A stretch of 64,000 bases of DNA from Bacillota bacterium (GCA_023414875.1 JAEZMV010000015.1:186001-250000); one strand, 5' to 3'. Shown: positions 17,485-26,816, numbered from the stretch's first letter. The notes: generated by a model not told the origin, from the letters alone. Translations and numbers: made by a program.

Positions 17485-19980
17485 TTATTCATATCTGAGT
17501 CCGTTAACAATATTATCCCTGGATATACTAATGGCGGGTATAATCGATGAAATTATCGCTAGTACAATTCCTGATACTAACACAAAAAGATAATCCTTCA
17601 GGCTATAGTACAGTAAATCTCCCGAAATACCCATGGCATCAAGCACATAACACATTGCCTTTAAAAGAACGGTTCCGAGGACCAGACCTGATATTGTACC
17701 AAGTAATCCACAATAAAATGCTTCAAACAACATATTCCGAGCTGTCATTGCCTTACTTAAGCCTAGGGATCTCATTGTTGCAATTAATTTTTTACGACTT
17801 AAAAAACTTATGGTAAAATTATTAAAGATCCCAAAAATTCCGATAATCATAGCGATGATAGATACTGCTTTCATTAAAAAGAAAATCATATCATTTGCTT
17901 TTACATTTTGATCCTGCATTTCCTTAAGCGTTTGTATTGGTAAAATGCCGGTCGGTAATAATTCCTTAATCTCCTGAAGTACTTTCTTCATATCCGCATT
18001 ATCATTGATATTGATATACATACTTTGATAGTTCTCTATTCCGGCATCCTCTTCCAAATACTTTTCATATATAAAATTCATGTTACCATTATTCATAACC
18101 GTCGGAACCACACCAATTACTTCATAATTAATTATTTTTCCGTTAAAATCAATTTCTAAAGTATCTCCCTTATTCAAGTCATACTTTCTGGCTGTGAATT
18201 TTGATAGTATGATACTCCGGTTACTCATAAACTTTTCTAATAGTTCATCCGTCATATACTTACCGAATTCATCCCAGGCATATTGATTGAAACCAGGACC
18301 ATCAATTCCTTCCAAAAACATCAATGTAATTTTACCGTCATTGGCTTTCATATTAACTGCCTCTTTTGCGGTATATACATGTTCTACACCCTGAACCTTA
18401 TTTACCTTTTGAATAAAGCTATCGTCCATATCACTGAAAACGAGTGCATCTGCTTTCCCTGTAGCATATACATCAGTAACAACGGAACCGACTGTGGTAC
18501 TGAAATTATTGATCATTAAAATGATTCCTAAGCCCATAGCAAGTAACATAATATTGTTCATCATGGTCCGGTCATTTTTAATATTTTCCGTAATAACATG
18601 AAGTCCATCTTTCAAAATAGGCTTTAAAAGAAGAATTAATAGTTTTGATAAAATTCTGGAAAGCATTGGAATGATTAATGCTGCACCGATCGTCACAAAG
18701 AGCATCGCAATCATGTCCAGTGCCAGCTGATATTCCAGCGGTGCAATCCGGAAAATGATAAACGCAAATATCACTAGTAGCAAACCACCAAAAGTTTTAT
18801 AGATTGATACATGCTTTTCATTACGAATTTCACTAAATATTATACTTCTGATTGATTTTTTGCTCATCTTAATGATAGGTATCAATGCGCTTCCGAGAGC
18901 TAATGCCAACCCTATGAATGATGCTATGATGATATATTTGATATTAAAATAAGAGATATCTTCTACAGTCATACCAAAATTCTGGAACATCATATTCATT
19001 GTTCCCTGTAGTATTAGTATGCCCAGGGCGTTACCCAGCAACCCACCGGTGATACCATAAATGCCTGCTTCGTACATTAAGGTTCTTACCGTCATTTTTT
19101 TTGTCGCTCCGATACTTCTTAGAGTTCCCATCAATGGCATTCTCTCAATTGAAATGATTTTAAATGAAGAATAGATAATAAATGCACTGACCATAACAAC
19201 AGCTGAAACCATGAGTAATAAGGAGGTAACAACCATCGTGATCATTTGGACGAAATCACTCGTGTCAGTAACATCTTTTATGTCATATTCCGGAAATGCA
19301 GCTTCCAGATTAGACATCAACTTGCTAATGCCGTATTTAGAAGTAGACTTAATCAAATAACTATTAACTTTTCCTTCCAGTTCAAGTATCTCTGAAATGG
19401 TGTCAGAGGAGGCAATTAGCTCAAGTCTGCCCAAATCATAACCAAGGTTATTATTTTGATCCTCCACGATTCCTGTAATCGTAAAGCTCATAGGTTTTCC
19501 TGCCATGGTTACTTCTAATTTACTCCCTAAGACTAGTTCATAAACTTCAGCTGTCTCTTTTCCGATATATACCTGATTTTTTGATAAAATCTCGTTATTT
19601 TTCTCGATGAAATTCAACCCATATACCGTATCATAATTGGCATCCGATGTACCGTTAAAAATAATCGGTACCATCTCATCCTTTATCTCTGAATATCCAT
19701 AGGCTGTTATCTGCGGTATTTGGTATTCCATTCCCTCTAGATTGTTAAAATTCAGTTCCGAGATGTACTGATCTCCTGAATTCTCCTTTGGGAGTATCAT
19801 CAACTCTACATTCCCAATCTCTTTCTTTATCTTTTGCTCGAAGATATCTGATGTTGAATTTGATAAGGATAAAACACTATACATAAGACTTACCGATAAT
19901 AAAATTGATAAAATGATTAGTATCGATCTGAATTTCTTTTGCTTGATGTTAGCTAGCGTTAATTTTAGTATGGTTATCAT
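17485..19980 (-). CDS. FtsX-type ABC exporter permease, 831 residues
   Basis: Membrane protein with the duplicated FtsX plan. An N-terminal helix (about residues 18-38) and a large extracytoplasmic domain are followed by helices near 240-370 and a central helical segment. A second extracytoplasmic domain and a last helix block close the protein. ISIERMPLMGTLRSIGATKKM and LSRKKLIATMRSLGLSKAM mark the two FtsX domains. GAAGGAGTAG precedes the ATG. It precedes its ATPase, the reverse of the usual gene order. Two AT palindromes lie over and below its promoter. Role (peptide or lipid export, or bacteriocin resistance) is unknown. Confidence 0.86.
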   Translation of the reverse strand: MITILKLTLANIKQKKFRSILIILSILLSVSLMYSVLSLSNSTSDIFEQKIKKEIGNVELMILPKENSGDQYISELNFNNLEGMEYQIPQITAYGYSEIKDEMVPIIFNGTSDANYDTVYGLNFIEKNNEILSKNQVYIGKETAEVYELVLGSKLEVTMAGKPMSFTITGIVEDQNNNLGYDLGRLELIASSDTISEILELEGKVNSYLIKSTSKYGISKLMSNLEAAFPEYDIKDVTDTSDFVQMITMVVTSLLLMVSAVVMVSAFIIYSSFKIISIERMPLMGTLRSIGATKKMTVRTLMYEAGIYGITGGLLGNALGILILQGTMNMMFQNFGMTVEDISYFNIKYIIIASFIGLALALGSALIPIIKMSKKSIRSIIFSEIRNEKHVSIYKTFGGLLLVIFAFIIFRIAPLEYQLALDMIAMLFVTIGAALIIPMLSRILSKLLILLLKPILKDGLHVITENIKNDRTMMNNIMLLAMGLGIILMINNFSTTVGSVVTDVYATGKADALVFSDMDDSFIQKVNKVQGVEHVYTAKEAVNMKANDGKITLMFLEGIDGPGFNQYAWDEFGKYMTDELLEKFMSNRSIILSKFTARKYDLNKGDTLEIDFNGKIINYEVIGVVPTVMNNGNMNFIYEKYLEEDAGIENYQSMYININDNADMKKVLQEIKELLPTGILPIQTLKEMQDQNVKANDMIFFLMKAVSIIAMIIGIFGIFNNFTISFLSRKKLIATMRSLGLSKAMTARNMLFEAFYCGLLGTISGLVLGTVLLKAMCYVLDAMGISGDLLYYSLKDYLFVLVSGIVLAIISSIIPAISISRDNIVNGLRYE

Positions 19981-20063
19981 TTTTCTACTCCTTCTTTATG
20001 ATATGAAACCTTTACTTCACTAATAATTGCATTGTTCATTGATTCATATGTTGATTTGTTCTT

Positions 20064-20077
20064 ATATAATATTATAT
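20064..20077. promoter_or_regulatory. palindrome ATATAATATTATAT (site 2)
   Basis: A perfect 14-bp palindrome, 34 bases from the near-identical core in the promoter spacer at 20097-20112. That is close to three helical turns, as expected for two operators of one regulator. Confidence 0.45.
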
Positions 20078-20087
20078 TTCAATCAGT

Positions 20088-20116
20088 ACTATATATCATA
20101 TAATATTATATGTCAA
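20088..20116 (-). promoter_or_regulatory. promoter of the FtsX-type ABC operon with embedded palindrome
   Basis: TTGACA (20116-20111), 17-base spacer, TATAGT (20093-20088). The spacer holds the perfect 16-bp palindrome CATATAATATTATATG (20097-20112). Confidence 0.7.
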
Positions 20117-20280
20117 TAATTAAATGCTATAAAATATATTTTTTTCCAATTATTACTGAAATAAGTAATTCATATTGTTATAAACTCTTATCTCATACTA
20201 AAATCTTCAATAATTTTAAATAATTAAATAAAATCTTTCTTACAGATTCTTGAACAAAGAGTCTGCTTTGCAGATACTTT

Positions 20281-20312
20281 TTATTCAATAGGACGCAATT
20301 TCTTATTGAACA
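20281..20312. repeat. dispersed 33-base repeat, copy A
   Basis: TTATTCAATAGGACGCAATTT begins it; TTCAATA (20284-20290) pairs with TATTGAA (20304-20310) and an A-run follows. Near-identical copies occur at 28980 and 47387 in the same orientation. Confidence 0.75.
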
Positions 20313-20395
20313 AAAAAAGTTGCTTCTATTCTATGAAACATAAATACATAAAATAGAAACAACTATCTTAATTATTTTACTAATGCTGATAGGTA

Positions 20396-21160
20396 TTAAA
20401 TATTATTACCTGTATAAGCTTTAATCGCGTCTCTTAAGAACACTGCCATTCCCGGTTGCTTTTTATCATAGAAGGCTGAAAACCGCTCATCATCAACATA
20501 CATTTGTGCAAGTCCGGCATGTGCTTCCTTGCTATAGCTTCCCCAAGTATAAGATAACCATTGGCGGTGAAGATCTGCAGTCTTTTGACCTAGCTCCCCT
20601 GCCGGATCTCCGGTCTCAAAAGCTGCTTCGAGGGTATCCATTACCTCCTGGCTTAACTTTTCAAACTCTACATACTGTTCTTCAGTCATATTTAACAGTC
20701 TCTGGTTTGACTTATTAATCTGCTCTTCTCCGTATTTTTCTCTAATTTCATTGCCATATTTTTTTTCATTATCTTCAACTAACTTCTGTTTAAATCCCTT
20801 AAATTTTTCATTATCCTTCATATCAACATTTCCTTTCTTGTAACTGATTGTTTTCATAACATTATCAATCAGAAGGTCCAATTGCTGTCTCTGTTCAAGA
20901 AGTCTGGAAAGATGTTCATTCAGTGCCGCTGTTTCATCAAAAGAAGTAGAGGTTATGATCTCATTAATCATACTTAGATTTACGCCCATTTCACGATATA
21001 ACAGGATTTGCTGTAACCGATCCACTTCCTTCTTTCCATAAATTCGATATCCTGATGAATTGATTCTAGCCGGCTTAAGAATCCCAATTTCATCGTAATA
21101 CCTTAGTGTTCTGGTACTGATTCCTGCTATGTTACTTAATTTTTGCACTGTATATTCCAC
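20396..21160 (-). CDS. MerR-family activator with TipAS antibiotic-recognition domain
   Basis: 254 residues. The N-terminal MerR domain has MEYTVQKLSNIAGISTRTLR followed by YYDEIGILKPAR, then a coiled coil to about residue 110. From about residue 120 a TipAS-like all-helical domain follows, with QWLSYTWGSYSKEAHAGLAQMYVDDERF matching the family pattern. TipAL proteins bind thiopeptides and other drugs and activate their own promoter. Here GGAGG precedes the ATG and the gene has a 19-base-spacer promoter, so autoactivation is expected. No exporter lies directly with it on the same transcript. Confidence 0.92.
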   Translation of the reverse strand: MEYTVQKLSNIAGISTRTLRYYDEIGILKPARINSSGYRIYGKKEVDRLQQILLYREMGVNLSMINEIITSTSFDETAALNEHLSRLLEQRQQLDLLIDNVMKTISYKKGNVDMKDNEKFKGFKQKLVEDNEKKYGNEIREKYGEEQINKSNQRLLNMTEEQYVEFEKLSQEVMDTLEAAFETGDPAGELGQKTADLHRQWLSYTWGSYSKEAHAGLAQMYVDDERFSAFYDKKQPGMAVFLRDAIKAYTGNNI

Positions 21161-21180
21161 ATCTTCACCTCCTTAAAGCT

Positions 21181-21211
21181 AGTGTACACCTTTACGTTAC
21201 GGCAATGTCAA
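21181..21211 (-). promoter_or_regulatory. MerR-type promoter of the TipA-like gene
   Basis: TTGACA (21211-21206), 19-base spacer containing GTAACGTAAAGG, then TACACT (21186-21181). This is the typical layout for MerR/TipA autoactivation. Confidence 0.8.
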
Positions 21212-21250
21212 TAGATAAAATTCAATTATTAGTAAAATTCATATTTTGAG

Positions 21251-22288
21251 TTATTTCAAGTATTTTTTATGGGAAGCCTCAATCAGCTCATTCAACTTAT
21301 TTTGAGCTAATCCACTATCAATGATTTCTTTAGCCAGATTAACTCCTTCCTTAAGAGAAGCAACCTTATCTCCAACCATCAATGCTCCGGCTGCATTCAA
21401 TATAACAGCCTGACGGCGAGGTCCTTTATTTTTACCGGAAAACACATCACGAATCATCGTAGCATTCGCCTCCGGGGTTCCTGTAACAATATCATTCAAT
21501 TTGCATCTTATCATTCCAAAATCTTCGGGTGTTATTTCATAACTGGTAATGATTCCATTATTAAGTTCATTCACTCTGGTTGCTCCAAGAAGCGATATTT
21601 CATCCATTCCACCATCTCCATGCACAAACAAAGCCTTTGTATATCCTAAGGATACAGCAACCTGTGAAACCATATCCAGAAGCTCGGGTTTGTAAACGCC
21701 CATCACATGTCTGGTTGCAAGTGCAGGATTTATTAATGGGCCGATTATAGTGTAAAAGATGGTTTTTATCCCTAATTCCTTTTCCGGATGAATCATTTTT
21801 TGCATAACAGGATGAAATAACGGTGCGTACATGAATGCAATTCCAACCTCTTCAATCAGTTTTTCTACCTCTTTTGGACTCTGGTTGATCTGAATGCCAA
21901 GAGCTTCCAATACATCGGCACTTCCCGATAAATTCATATTGGACTTACTACCTGTCTTTGCCACTTTAATACCGGCTGCCGCTGCAACGAAGGCTACAGC
22001 TGTAGAAATATTAAAGGTACTTAATCCGCCTCCAGTACCGCAGGTGTCCATAAGCTCTCCATTTACATTAGGCTTAATCTGTATGCAGTGATCTCTCATG
22101 GCCCTTGCAATTGCAGATATTTCAGAAAGCGTAGGTCCCTTCATTAATAAGGCAACCTGAAAACTCATAATCTGGATATCTGTCATCTCATTATTATGAA
22201 TCGCAAGGATTGCTGCATAAGCCTCTTCCTCATTCAAATTCTGTGCGGCGTTCAGTTTTTGTAAGATATCATTAACAAAACCAGCCAT
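21251..22288 (-). CDS. divergent second TrpD-like glycosyltransferase (family 3)
   Basis: Last gene of the trp operon and paralogue of the trpD at 25806. The 345 residues keep the whole fold and GSADVLEALG, LGIKTIFYTIIGPLINPA and GMDEIS. Active-site positions differ: GTGGG instead of GTGGD (residues 84-88), KTGS instead of KHGN (111-114), and no arginine in the HPEKELGIK segment where TrpD carries its anthranilate-binding Arg. Start ATG 22288 lies 2 bases after the trpA stop, with GGGAG upstream; the longer frame from 22342 lies inside trpA. It may use a different acceptor or be a regulatory homologue. Annotation as anthranilate phosphoribosyltransferase would be doubtful. Confidence 0.75.
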   Translation of the reverse strand: MAGFVNDILQKLNAAQNLNEEEAYAAILAIHNNEMTDIQIMSFQVALLMKGPTLSEISAIARAMRDHCIQIKPNVNGELMDTCGTGGGLSTFNISTAVAFVAAAAGIKVAKTGSKSNMNLSGSADVLEALGIQINQSPKEVEKLIEEVGIAFMYAPLFHPVMQKMIHPEKELGIKTIFYTIIGPLINPALATRHVMGVYKPELLDMVSQVAVSLGYTKALFVHGDGGMDEISLLGATRVNELNNGIITSYEITPEDFGMIRCKLNDIVTGTPEANATMIRDVFSGKNKGPRRQAVILNAAGALMVGDKVASLKEGVNLAKEIIDSGLAQNKLNELIEASHKKYLK

Positions 22289-22290
22289 AG

Positions 22291-23058
22291 CTATAAAGCT
22301 CCCTTCATTCTCCGAACATATTCTTCTACATAGGGAACACAATCCTTACCATACTGAGCGATAATTTTTACGATGGCACTACCAACGATAACACCGTCTG
22401 AAAACTTTGCCATTTTTGCAGCCTGTTCCGGTGTAGATATACCAAAGCCTATCGCGCAGGGAATATCCTTAACCTCTTTCACAAGACGAATCATTTCCTC
22501 AACCTCGCCGCCTATCTCACTTCGGATACCGGTAACCCCCATCGAGGAAACACAATAGATAAAGCCCTCCGCTTCCTGTGCTATCATACGAATTCGATCT
22601 TTAGAAGTAGGCGCTATCATCGAAATCAGGGTGACCCCATATTGATCACAAAAGGGTTTTAGTTCTACTCTTTCATCAAACGGTACGTCGGGAACAATCA
22701 AAGCATCAATTCCTGATTTTTTACAATTTTTCAGGAAACGTTCCGTACCATAAGTAAAAATAGGATTCATATAAGTCATAAAAGCAATCGGAGTATTATT
22801 TACTTTACGTACTCTTTCTACCATCTCAAAAATTTGATCCGTGGTAGTACCTACGGATAATGCTCTATAATCAGCCTCCTGAATGACGGGGCCCTCGGCT
22901 ACCGGATCGGAAAACGGAATTCCAAGTTCAATTAAATCAGCTCCGGCTTTAGCCATTGTAAGCACCAGTTGCTCCGTTACTTCTATACAAGGATCTCCAG
23001 CTGTAATAAACGGAATAAATGCTTTCTTATTAAGAAATACCTGTTTCATTCTACTCAT
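22291..23058 (-). CDS. trpA: tryptophan synthase alpha chain
   Basis: Cleaves indole-3-glycerol phosphate to indole, which is channelled to TrpB. The 255-residue TIM barrel shows PFITAGDP, the catalytic Glu in LIELGIPFSDPVAEGP with the conserved Asp of SDP, and the phosphate-binding end GFGISTPEQ and GVIVGSAIV. ATG 23058 is preceded by a G-run and overlaps the trpB stop by 8 bases; the longer frame from 23097 would add an atypical extension. It is translationally coupled to trpB and to the following trpD-like gene. Confidence 0.95.
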   Translation of the reverse strand: MSRMKQVFLNKKAFIPFITAGDPCIEVTEQLVLTMAKAGADLIELGIPFSDPVAEGPVIQEADYRALSVGTTTDQIFEMVERVRKVNNTPIAFMTYMNPIFTYGTERFLKNCKKSGIDALIVPDVPFDERVELKPFCDQYGVTLISMIAPTSKDRIRMIAQEAEGFIYCVSSMGVTGIRSEIGGEVEEMIRLVKEVKDIPCAIGFGISTPEQAAKMAKFSDGVIVGSAIVKIIAQYGKDCVPYVEEYVRRMKGAL

Positions 23059-24238
23059 AGATTTGCACCCCCCTATAACGAGCAATTGCAGCAACATCCT
23101 TATCTCCTCTACCAGAAAGATTGATTACTATAATCTGATCTTTCCCCATGGTTGGTGCAAGTTTTCTAGCATAGGCAACTGCATGGGCACTCTCAATAGC
23201 AGGAATAATACCCTCTGTACGTGCAAGATATTCAAAGGCATCCACAGCTTCTTGATCAGTTATCGGAACATATTCTGCCCTGCCAGAATCCTTCAGATAA
23301 GAATGCTCGGGTCCCACACCAGGATAATCAAGACCTGCTGATATGGAATATACCGGAGCAATCTGTCCGTATTCATCTTGGCAGAAATATGACTTCATAC
23401 CATGGAAGATTCCTAAGGTACCGGTCGCCATCGTTGCTGCAGTTCTATCCGTGTCTACTCCCAGTCCGGCTGCTTCACATCCAATTAAGCGAACGTCAGT
23501 ATCATGGATAAAATCATAGAATAATCCCATTGCATTACTTCCGCCTCCAACACAGGCTAGTACTGCATCCGGTAGTCTTCCCTCTATCGAAAGCATCTGT
23601 TCCTTTACCTCTTTACCGATTACACTCTGGAAATCTCGTACCAGTGTCGGAAAAGGATGAGGACCCATAACCGAGCCAAAGACATAATGAGTATCACCAA
23701 CGCATTTCGTCCACTCCCGAAGTGCCTCATTCACCGCGTCCTTAAGAGTCTGGGTACCTGAGGTTACCGCATGAACCTTAGCTCCTAAAAGCTCCATTCG
23801 AAATACATTCAGAGCCTGGCGGTCAGTATCTTCTTTCCCCATAAAAATCTCACATTCCATCCCCATTAATGCAGCTGCTGTTGCGGTAGCTACTCCATGC
23901 TGACCTGCTCCCGTCTCTGCAATCACTTTGGTTTTACCCATCTTCTTAGCCAAAAGCACTTGGCCTAAAACATTATTAATTTTATGGGAACCGGTATGAT
24001 TAAGATCCTCACGCTTCAAATATACCTTAGCACCACCAAGATCCTTTGTCATCTTCTTGGCATAATATAACAAGGACGGTCTTCCCGCATATTTTTTTAG
24101 TAAATCATCAAATTCCTTACAAAAAACTTCATCCGTTTTATAATACTCATATGCCACTTCCAGATCATTCACGGCATTCATTAAGGTTTCCGGAATATAT
24201 TGCCCACCATGGACACCAAATCTACCTTTTGACATCAT
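23051..24238 (-). CDS. trpB: tryptophan synthase beta chain
   Basis: PLP enzyme that condenses indole with serine. 395 residues, normal length. Recognisable by GRFGVHGGQYIPETLM, the PLP lysine in HTGSHKINN, ETGAGQHGVATA, the glycine loop in CVGGGSNAMG, and EGIIPAIESAHA. It is the TrpB1 type that partners TrpA, encoded directly downstream. The start overlaps the trpF stop by 4 bases, and AGGAG precedes the double ATG. Confidence 0.97.
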   Translation of the reverse strand: MMSKGRFGVHGGQYIPETLMNAVNDLEVAYEYYKTDEVFCKEFDDLLKKYAGRPSLLYYAKKMTKDLGGAKVYLKREDLNHTGSHKINNVLGQVLLAKKMGKTKVIAETGAGQHGVATATAAALMGMECEIFMGKEDTDRQALNVFRMELLGAKVHAVTSGTQTLKDAVNEALREWTKCVGDTHYVFGSVMGPHPFPTLVRDFQSVIGKEVKEQMLSIEGRLPDAVLACVGGGSNAMGLFYDFIHDTDVRLIGCEAAGLGVDTDRTAATMATGTLGIFHGMKSYFCQDEYGQIAPVYSISAGLDYPGVGPEHSYLKDSGRAEYVPITDQEAVDAFEYLARTEGIIPAIESAHAVAYARKLAPTMGKDQIIVINLSGRGDKDVAAIARYRGVQIYE

Positions 24239-24849
24239 TTCACGCTCCTAACTTTAGTTATCATATCTATTATTTTATTTTTATCTTTAAAGCCATCCGT
24301 CTCTACTCCGCTGCTGACATCAATTGCATAGGGATTGACCTGTTTGATAGCACTTAACACATTATCTGAATTGATACCTCCAGCAAGGAAATAAGGTTTG
24401 TTTACCTTTGTAATCATCGACCAGTCAAAGGAATCTCCGCTTCCACCATACTGATCTTCCTTAAACGCATCGAGTAATAAATATTCACTATCAATTCCAT
24501 CCGCTCTATGAATATCCTCTACACTTCGAACTCTTACTGCTTTTATGATTGGAATCCCAATCTTTGTCCTTAGCTTTACTATATAATCCTCATCCTCATC
24601 ACCATGTAGTTGTACAAAATCAATAATTTTTTTATTGCAAAGATATGTAATCCGTTCCAGGTCTTCATTCACAAAGACACCTACGGAGGAAATTGACGGA
24701 TGAAGCATCGCCTTTAATTCCTCTGCTAGCTTATCACTGATCTGTCTCTTACTATTTGCAAATACAAAGCCAATATAATCCGGAAGTACTTCATTCACAA
24801 TCGCAATATCCGCTGGTCTTACTAATCCGCAAATTTTAATCTTCGTCAT
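24235..24849 (-). CDS. trpF: phosphoribosylanthranilate isomerase
   Basis: Third step after anthranilate: Amadori rearrangement of PRA to CdRP. The 204-residue barrel has KICGLVRPADI with the catalytic Cys, GFVFANSKRQ, VQLHGDEDEDY with the conserved region around the catalytic Asp, and FLAGGINSDNV plus DVSSGVETDGFKD at the phosphate site. AGGAGGTTGTA precedes the ATG. It lies 112 bases after trpC, the only sizeable gap inside the operon. Confidence 0.95.
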   Translation of the reverse strand: MTKIKICGLVRPADIAIVNEVLPDYIGFVFANSKRQISDKLAEELKAMLHPSISSVGVFVNEDLERITYLCNKKIIDFVQLHGDEDEDYIVKLRTKIGIPIIKAVRVRSVEDIHRADGIDSEYLLLDAFKEDQYGGSGDSFDWSMITKVNKPYFLAGGINSDNVLSAIKQVNPYAIDVSSGVETDGFKDKNKIIDMITKVRSVK

Positions 24850-24961
24850 TACAACCTCCTCAATGTAGTTCTTCCCATAACCAATATTGAAAAGACATTC
24901 AACATGAAATTCCTATGGCTTTCATTCTGGAGTTCTACCCAAGCGTTTTTCCTTAAATTCT

Positions 24962-25774
24962 TTAACCTCTAAGCTTATCCAGCTGCTCCTTCTTATTCTG
25001 GCTTCGCATTAAGGTTTCTCCGATTAAAACAGCATTTACATCGGCTTCTCTTAATATCAAAATATCCTCAGTCGTTTTAATACCGCTCTCAGCAACAAAA
25101 ATGATATCTTTAGGTACCAGAGTTCTTAATTGAATACTAATATTCAAATCCACCTCAAAGGTCTGTAGGTTACGATTGTTAACACCAATGACCCTGGCCC
25201 CGGCTTCTAAGGCAGATAAAATCTCGTGTTCGGTATGAGCCTCGACCAAAGCTGATAATCCGAGTTCATTGCATATGGATAGGTATTGCTTCAGCTCCTC
25301 GGTATATAAAAGTGAACAAATTAACAGTACAGCATCAGCACCAATCATCTTTGCCTCATAGATTTGATATTCATCGATGATAAAATCCTTACGCAGTACA
25401 GGAATGTGTACCGCATCACTGATATCGGTCAAGTATTGATCTGCTCCCTGAAAATAATCCGGTTCCGTAAGGACTGAAATTGCAGCTGCCCCGGCACGTT
25501 CATAATCCTTCGCTATTTCAAGGTAAGGAAAATCCTCTGCAATGATTCCCTTGGAGGGTGATGCCTTCTTAACTTCGCATATAAAAGTGATATTTTTCTT
25601 ATCCGATGCATGGTAACTCTTTAATGCTCTCTCAAATGCAAATGCAGTTCTATTATTAAAACTTCGTACACCGACTCCATCATAGATTATATCTTTTAGC
25701 TTCTCTAACGACAGCTTTCTTTTTGCTTCTTCTACCCTGCTCAGGGTAGCTTTTGCGATTGTATCAAGTATCAT
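24962..25774 (-). CDS. trpC: indole-3-glycerol phosphate synthase
   Basis: Closes the indole ring from CdRP. 270 residues with the lysine-containing FICEVKKASPSKG, ISVLTEPDYFQG, PVLRKDFIIDEYQI, GVNNRNLQTFEVDL and FVAESGIKT, all standard IGPS landmarks. It is a separate polypeptide, not fused to TrpF. The gene follows trpD by 31 bases in the trp operon. Confidence 0.96.
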   Translation of the reverse strand: MILDTIAKATLSRVEEAKRKLSLEKLKDIIYDGVGVRSFNNRTAFAFERALKSYHASDKKNITFICEVKKASPSKGIIAEDFPYLEIAKDYERAGAAAISVLTEPDYFQGADQYLTDISDAVHIPVLRKDFIIDEYQIYEAKMIGADAVLLICSLLYTEELKQYLSICNELGLSALVEAHTEHEILSALEAGARVIGVNNRNLQTFEVDLNISIQLRTLVPKDIIFVAESGIKTTEDILILREADVNAVLIGETLMRSQNKKEQLDKLRG

Positions 25775-25805
25775 TCGAATACCTTACCTTTCTAATATAA
25801 CTTTA

Positions 25806-26816
25806 TCACGATTCATTTGATAACCTGATAAATTGGTTCAGCTGTTCAAGTGCCTTACCGCTGTCAATTGTTGCTGCAGCCAGCTTTACACATTCTCTTA
25901 AGGTGATATTATTATAAGTCATATATAGACATATCGCTGAATTCAGTAATACGATATCCCGTTTAGGACCTTTTTCACCACTCAATATTCTTAATGCAAT
26001 ATCTGCATTCATAGCCGGATCCCCACCAATCAAATCCTCCGGCTTACAGTATTCAAATCCAAATTGATGTGGATCCAGGAAGAAGCTGTTTACCTTACCC
26101 TCATTTACCTCACACACCGTTGTTTTATTACATAAGGATACTTCATCAAGTCCATCATGTCCATGCACTACCATAGCACGCTTCACTCCTAGGTTAGCAA
26201 GTACTCTGGCCATTGGCTCAACTAAATTCTCATCATATACTCCCAATAATTGAAGATTAGCATTTGCAGGACTGGAAAGAGGACCCAGAATATTGAATAT
26301 GGTACGAATCCCAAGCTCTCTTCTCACCGGTGCTGCATATTTCATAGAAGAGTGATAAATTGGTGCAAACAGGAAGCAGATACCAATCTCTTTTAAAATC
26401 TGTTCACTTTTTTCTACCGGGATATCAATTTTAACGCCAAGTGCCTCTAGGACATCCGCGCTGCCGCATTTGCTGGATACGCTTCTATTCCCGTGTTTTG
26501 CAACAGGTATACCTGCCGCTGAAATAATCAAAGAGGATACTGTTGAAATATTAAAAGTAAATGCCTCATCACCACCGGTACCTACTATATCAAGGACATC
26601 TCCCTCTCGCTTCAGTTTAAGTCCGATTTCGCGCATGCTCATGGAACAAGCGGTTATTTCATCGATGGTTTCTCCCTTCATGCGGATTGCTGTAATAAAG
26701 GAGGCAATCTGTGCATTGGTTGCATTGCCACCCATAATCTCGTCCATTACAGCTCTTGTCATCTCTAGGGATAAATCTTCTTTATTTAATACCTTACGAA
26801 TCGCTTGTTGTATCAT
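25806..26816 (-). CDS. trpD: anthranilate phosphoribosyltransferase
   Basis: Transfers phosphoribose from PRPP to anthranilate. 336 residues with all family motifs intact: GTGGD (79-83), KHGNRSVSS (107-115), GSADVLEALG, VRRELGIRTIFNILGPLSSPA including the anthranilate-binding arginine region, and GLDEVS for Mg2+. It is not fused to trpG. The complete motif set makes this, not the paralogue at 21251, the functional TrpD of the pathway. Confidence 0.96.
   Translation of the reverse strand: MIQQAIRKVLNKEDLSLEMTRAVMDEIMGGNATNAQIASFITAIRMKGETIDEITACSMSMREIGLKLKREGDVLDIVGTGGDEAFTFNISTVSSLIISAAGIPVAKHGNRSVSSKCGSADVLEALGVKIDIPVEKSEQILKEIGICFLFAPIYHSSMKYAAPVRRELGIRTIFNILGPLSSPANANLQLLGVYDENLVEPMARVLANLGVKRAMVVHGHDGLDEVSLCNKTTVCEVNEGKVNSFFLDPHQFGFEYCKPEDLIGGDPAMNADIALRILSGEKGPKRDIVLLNSAICLYMTYNNITLRECVKLAAATIDSGKALEQLNQFIRLSNES

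Larger units (their letters stand above)
19981..20395. other. 415-base control region, no gene
   Basis: It holds the promoter and two palindromes for the FtsX-type gene and a copy of the dispersed 33-base repeat (20281-20312) followed by an A-run. No coding sequence is visible. Confidence 0.6.

Noticed and set aside
24850..24961. hidden small gene or attenuator between trpC and trpF
   Set aside because: Only a ribosome site and unstructured sequence are visible.
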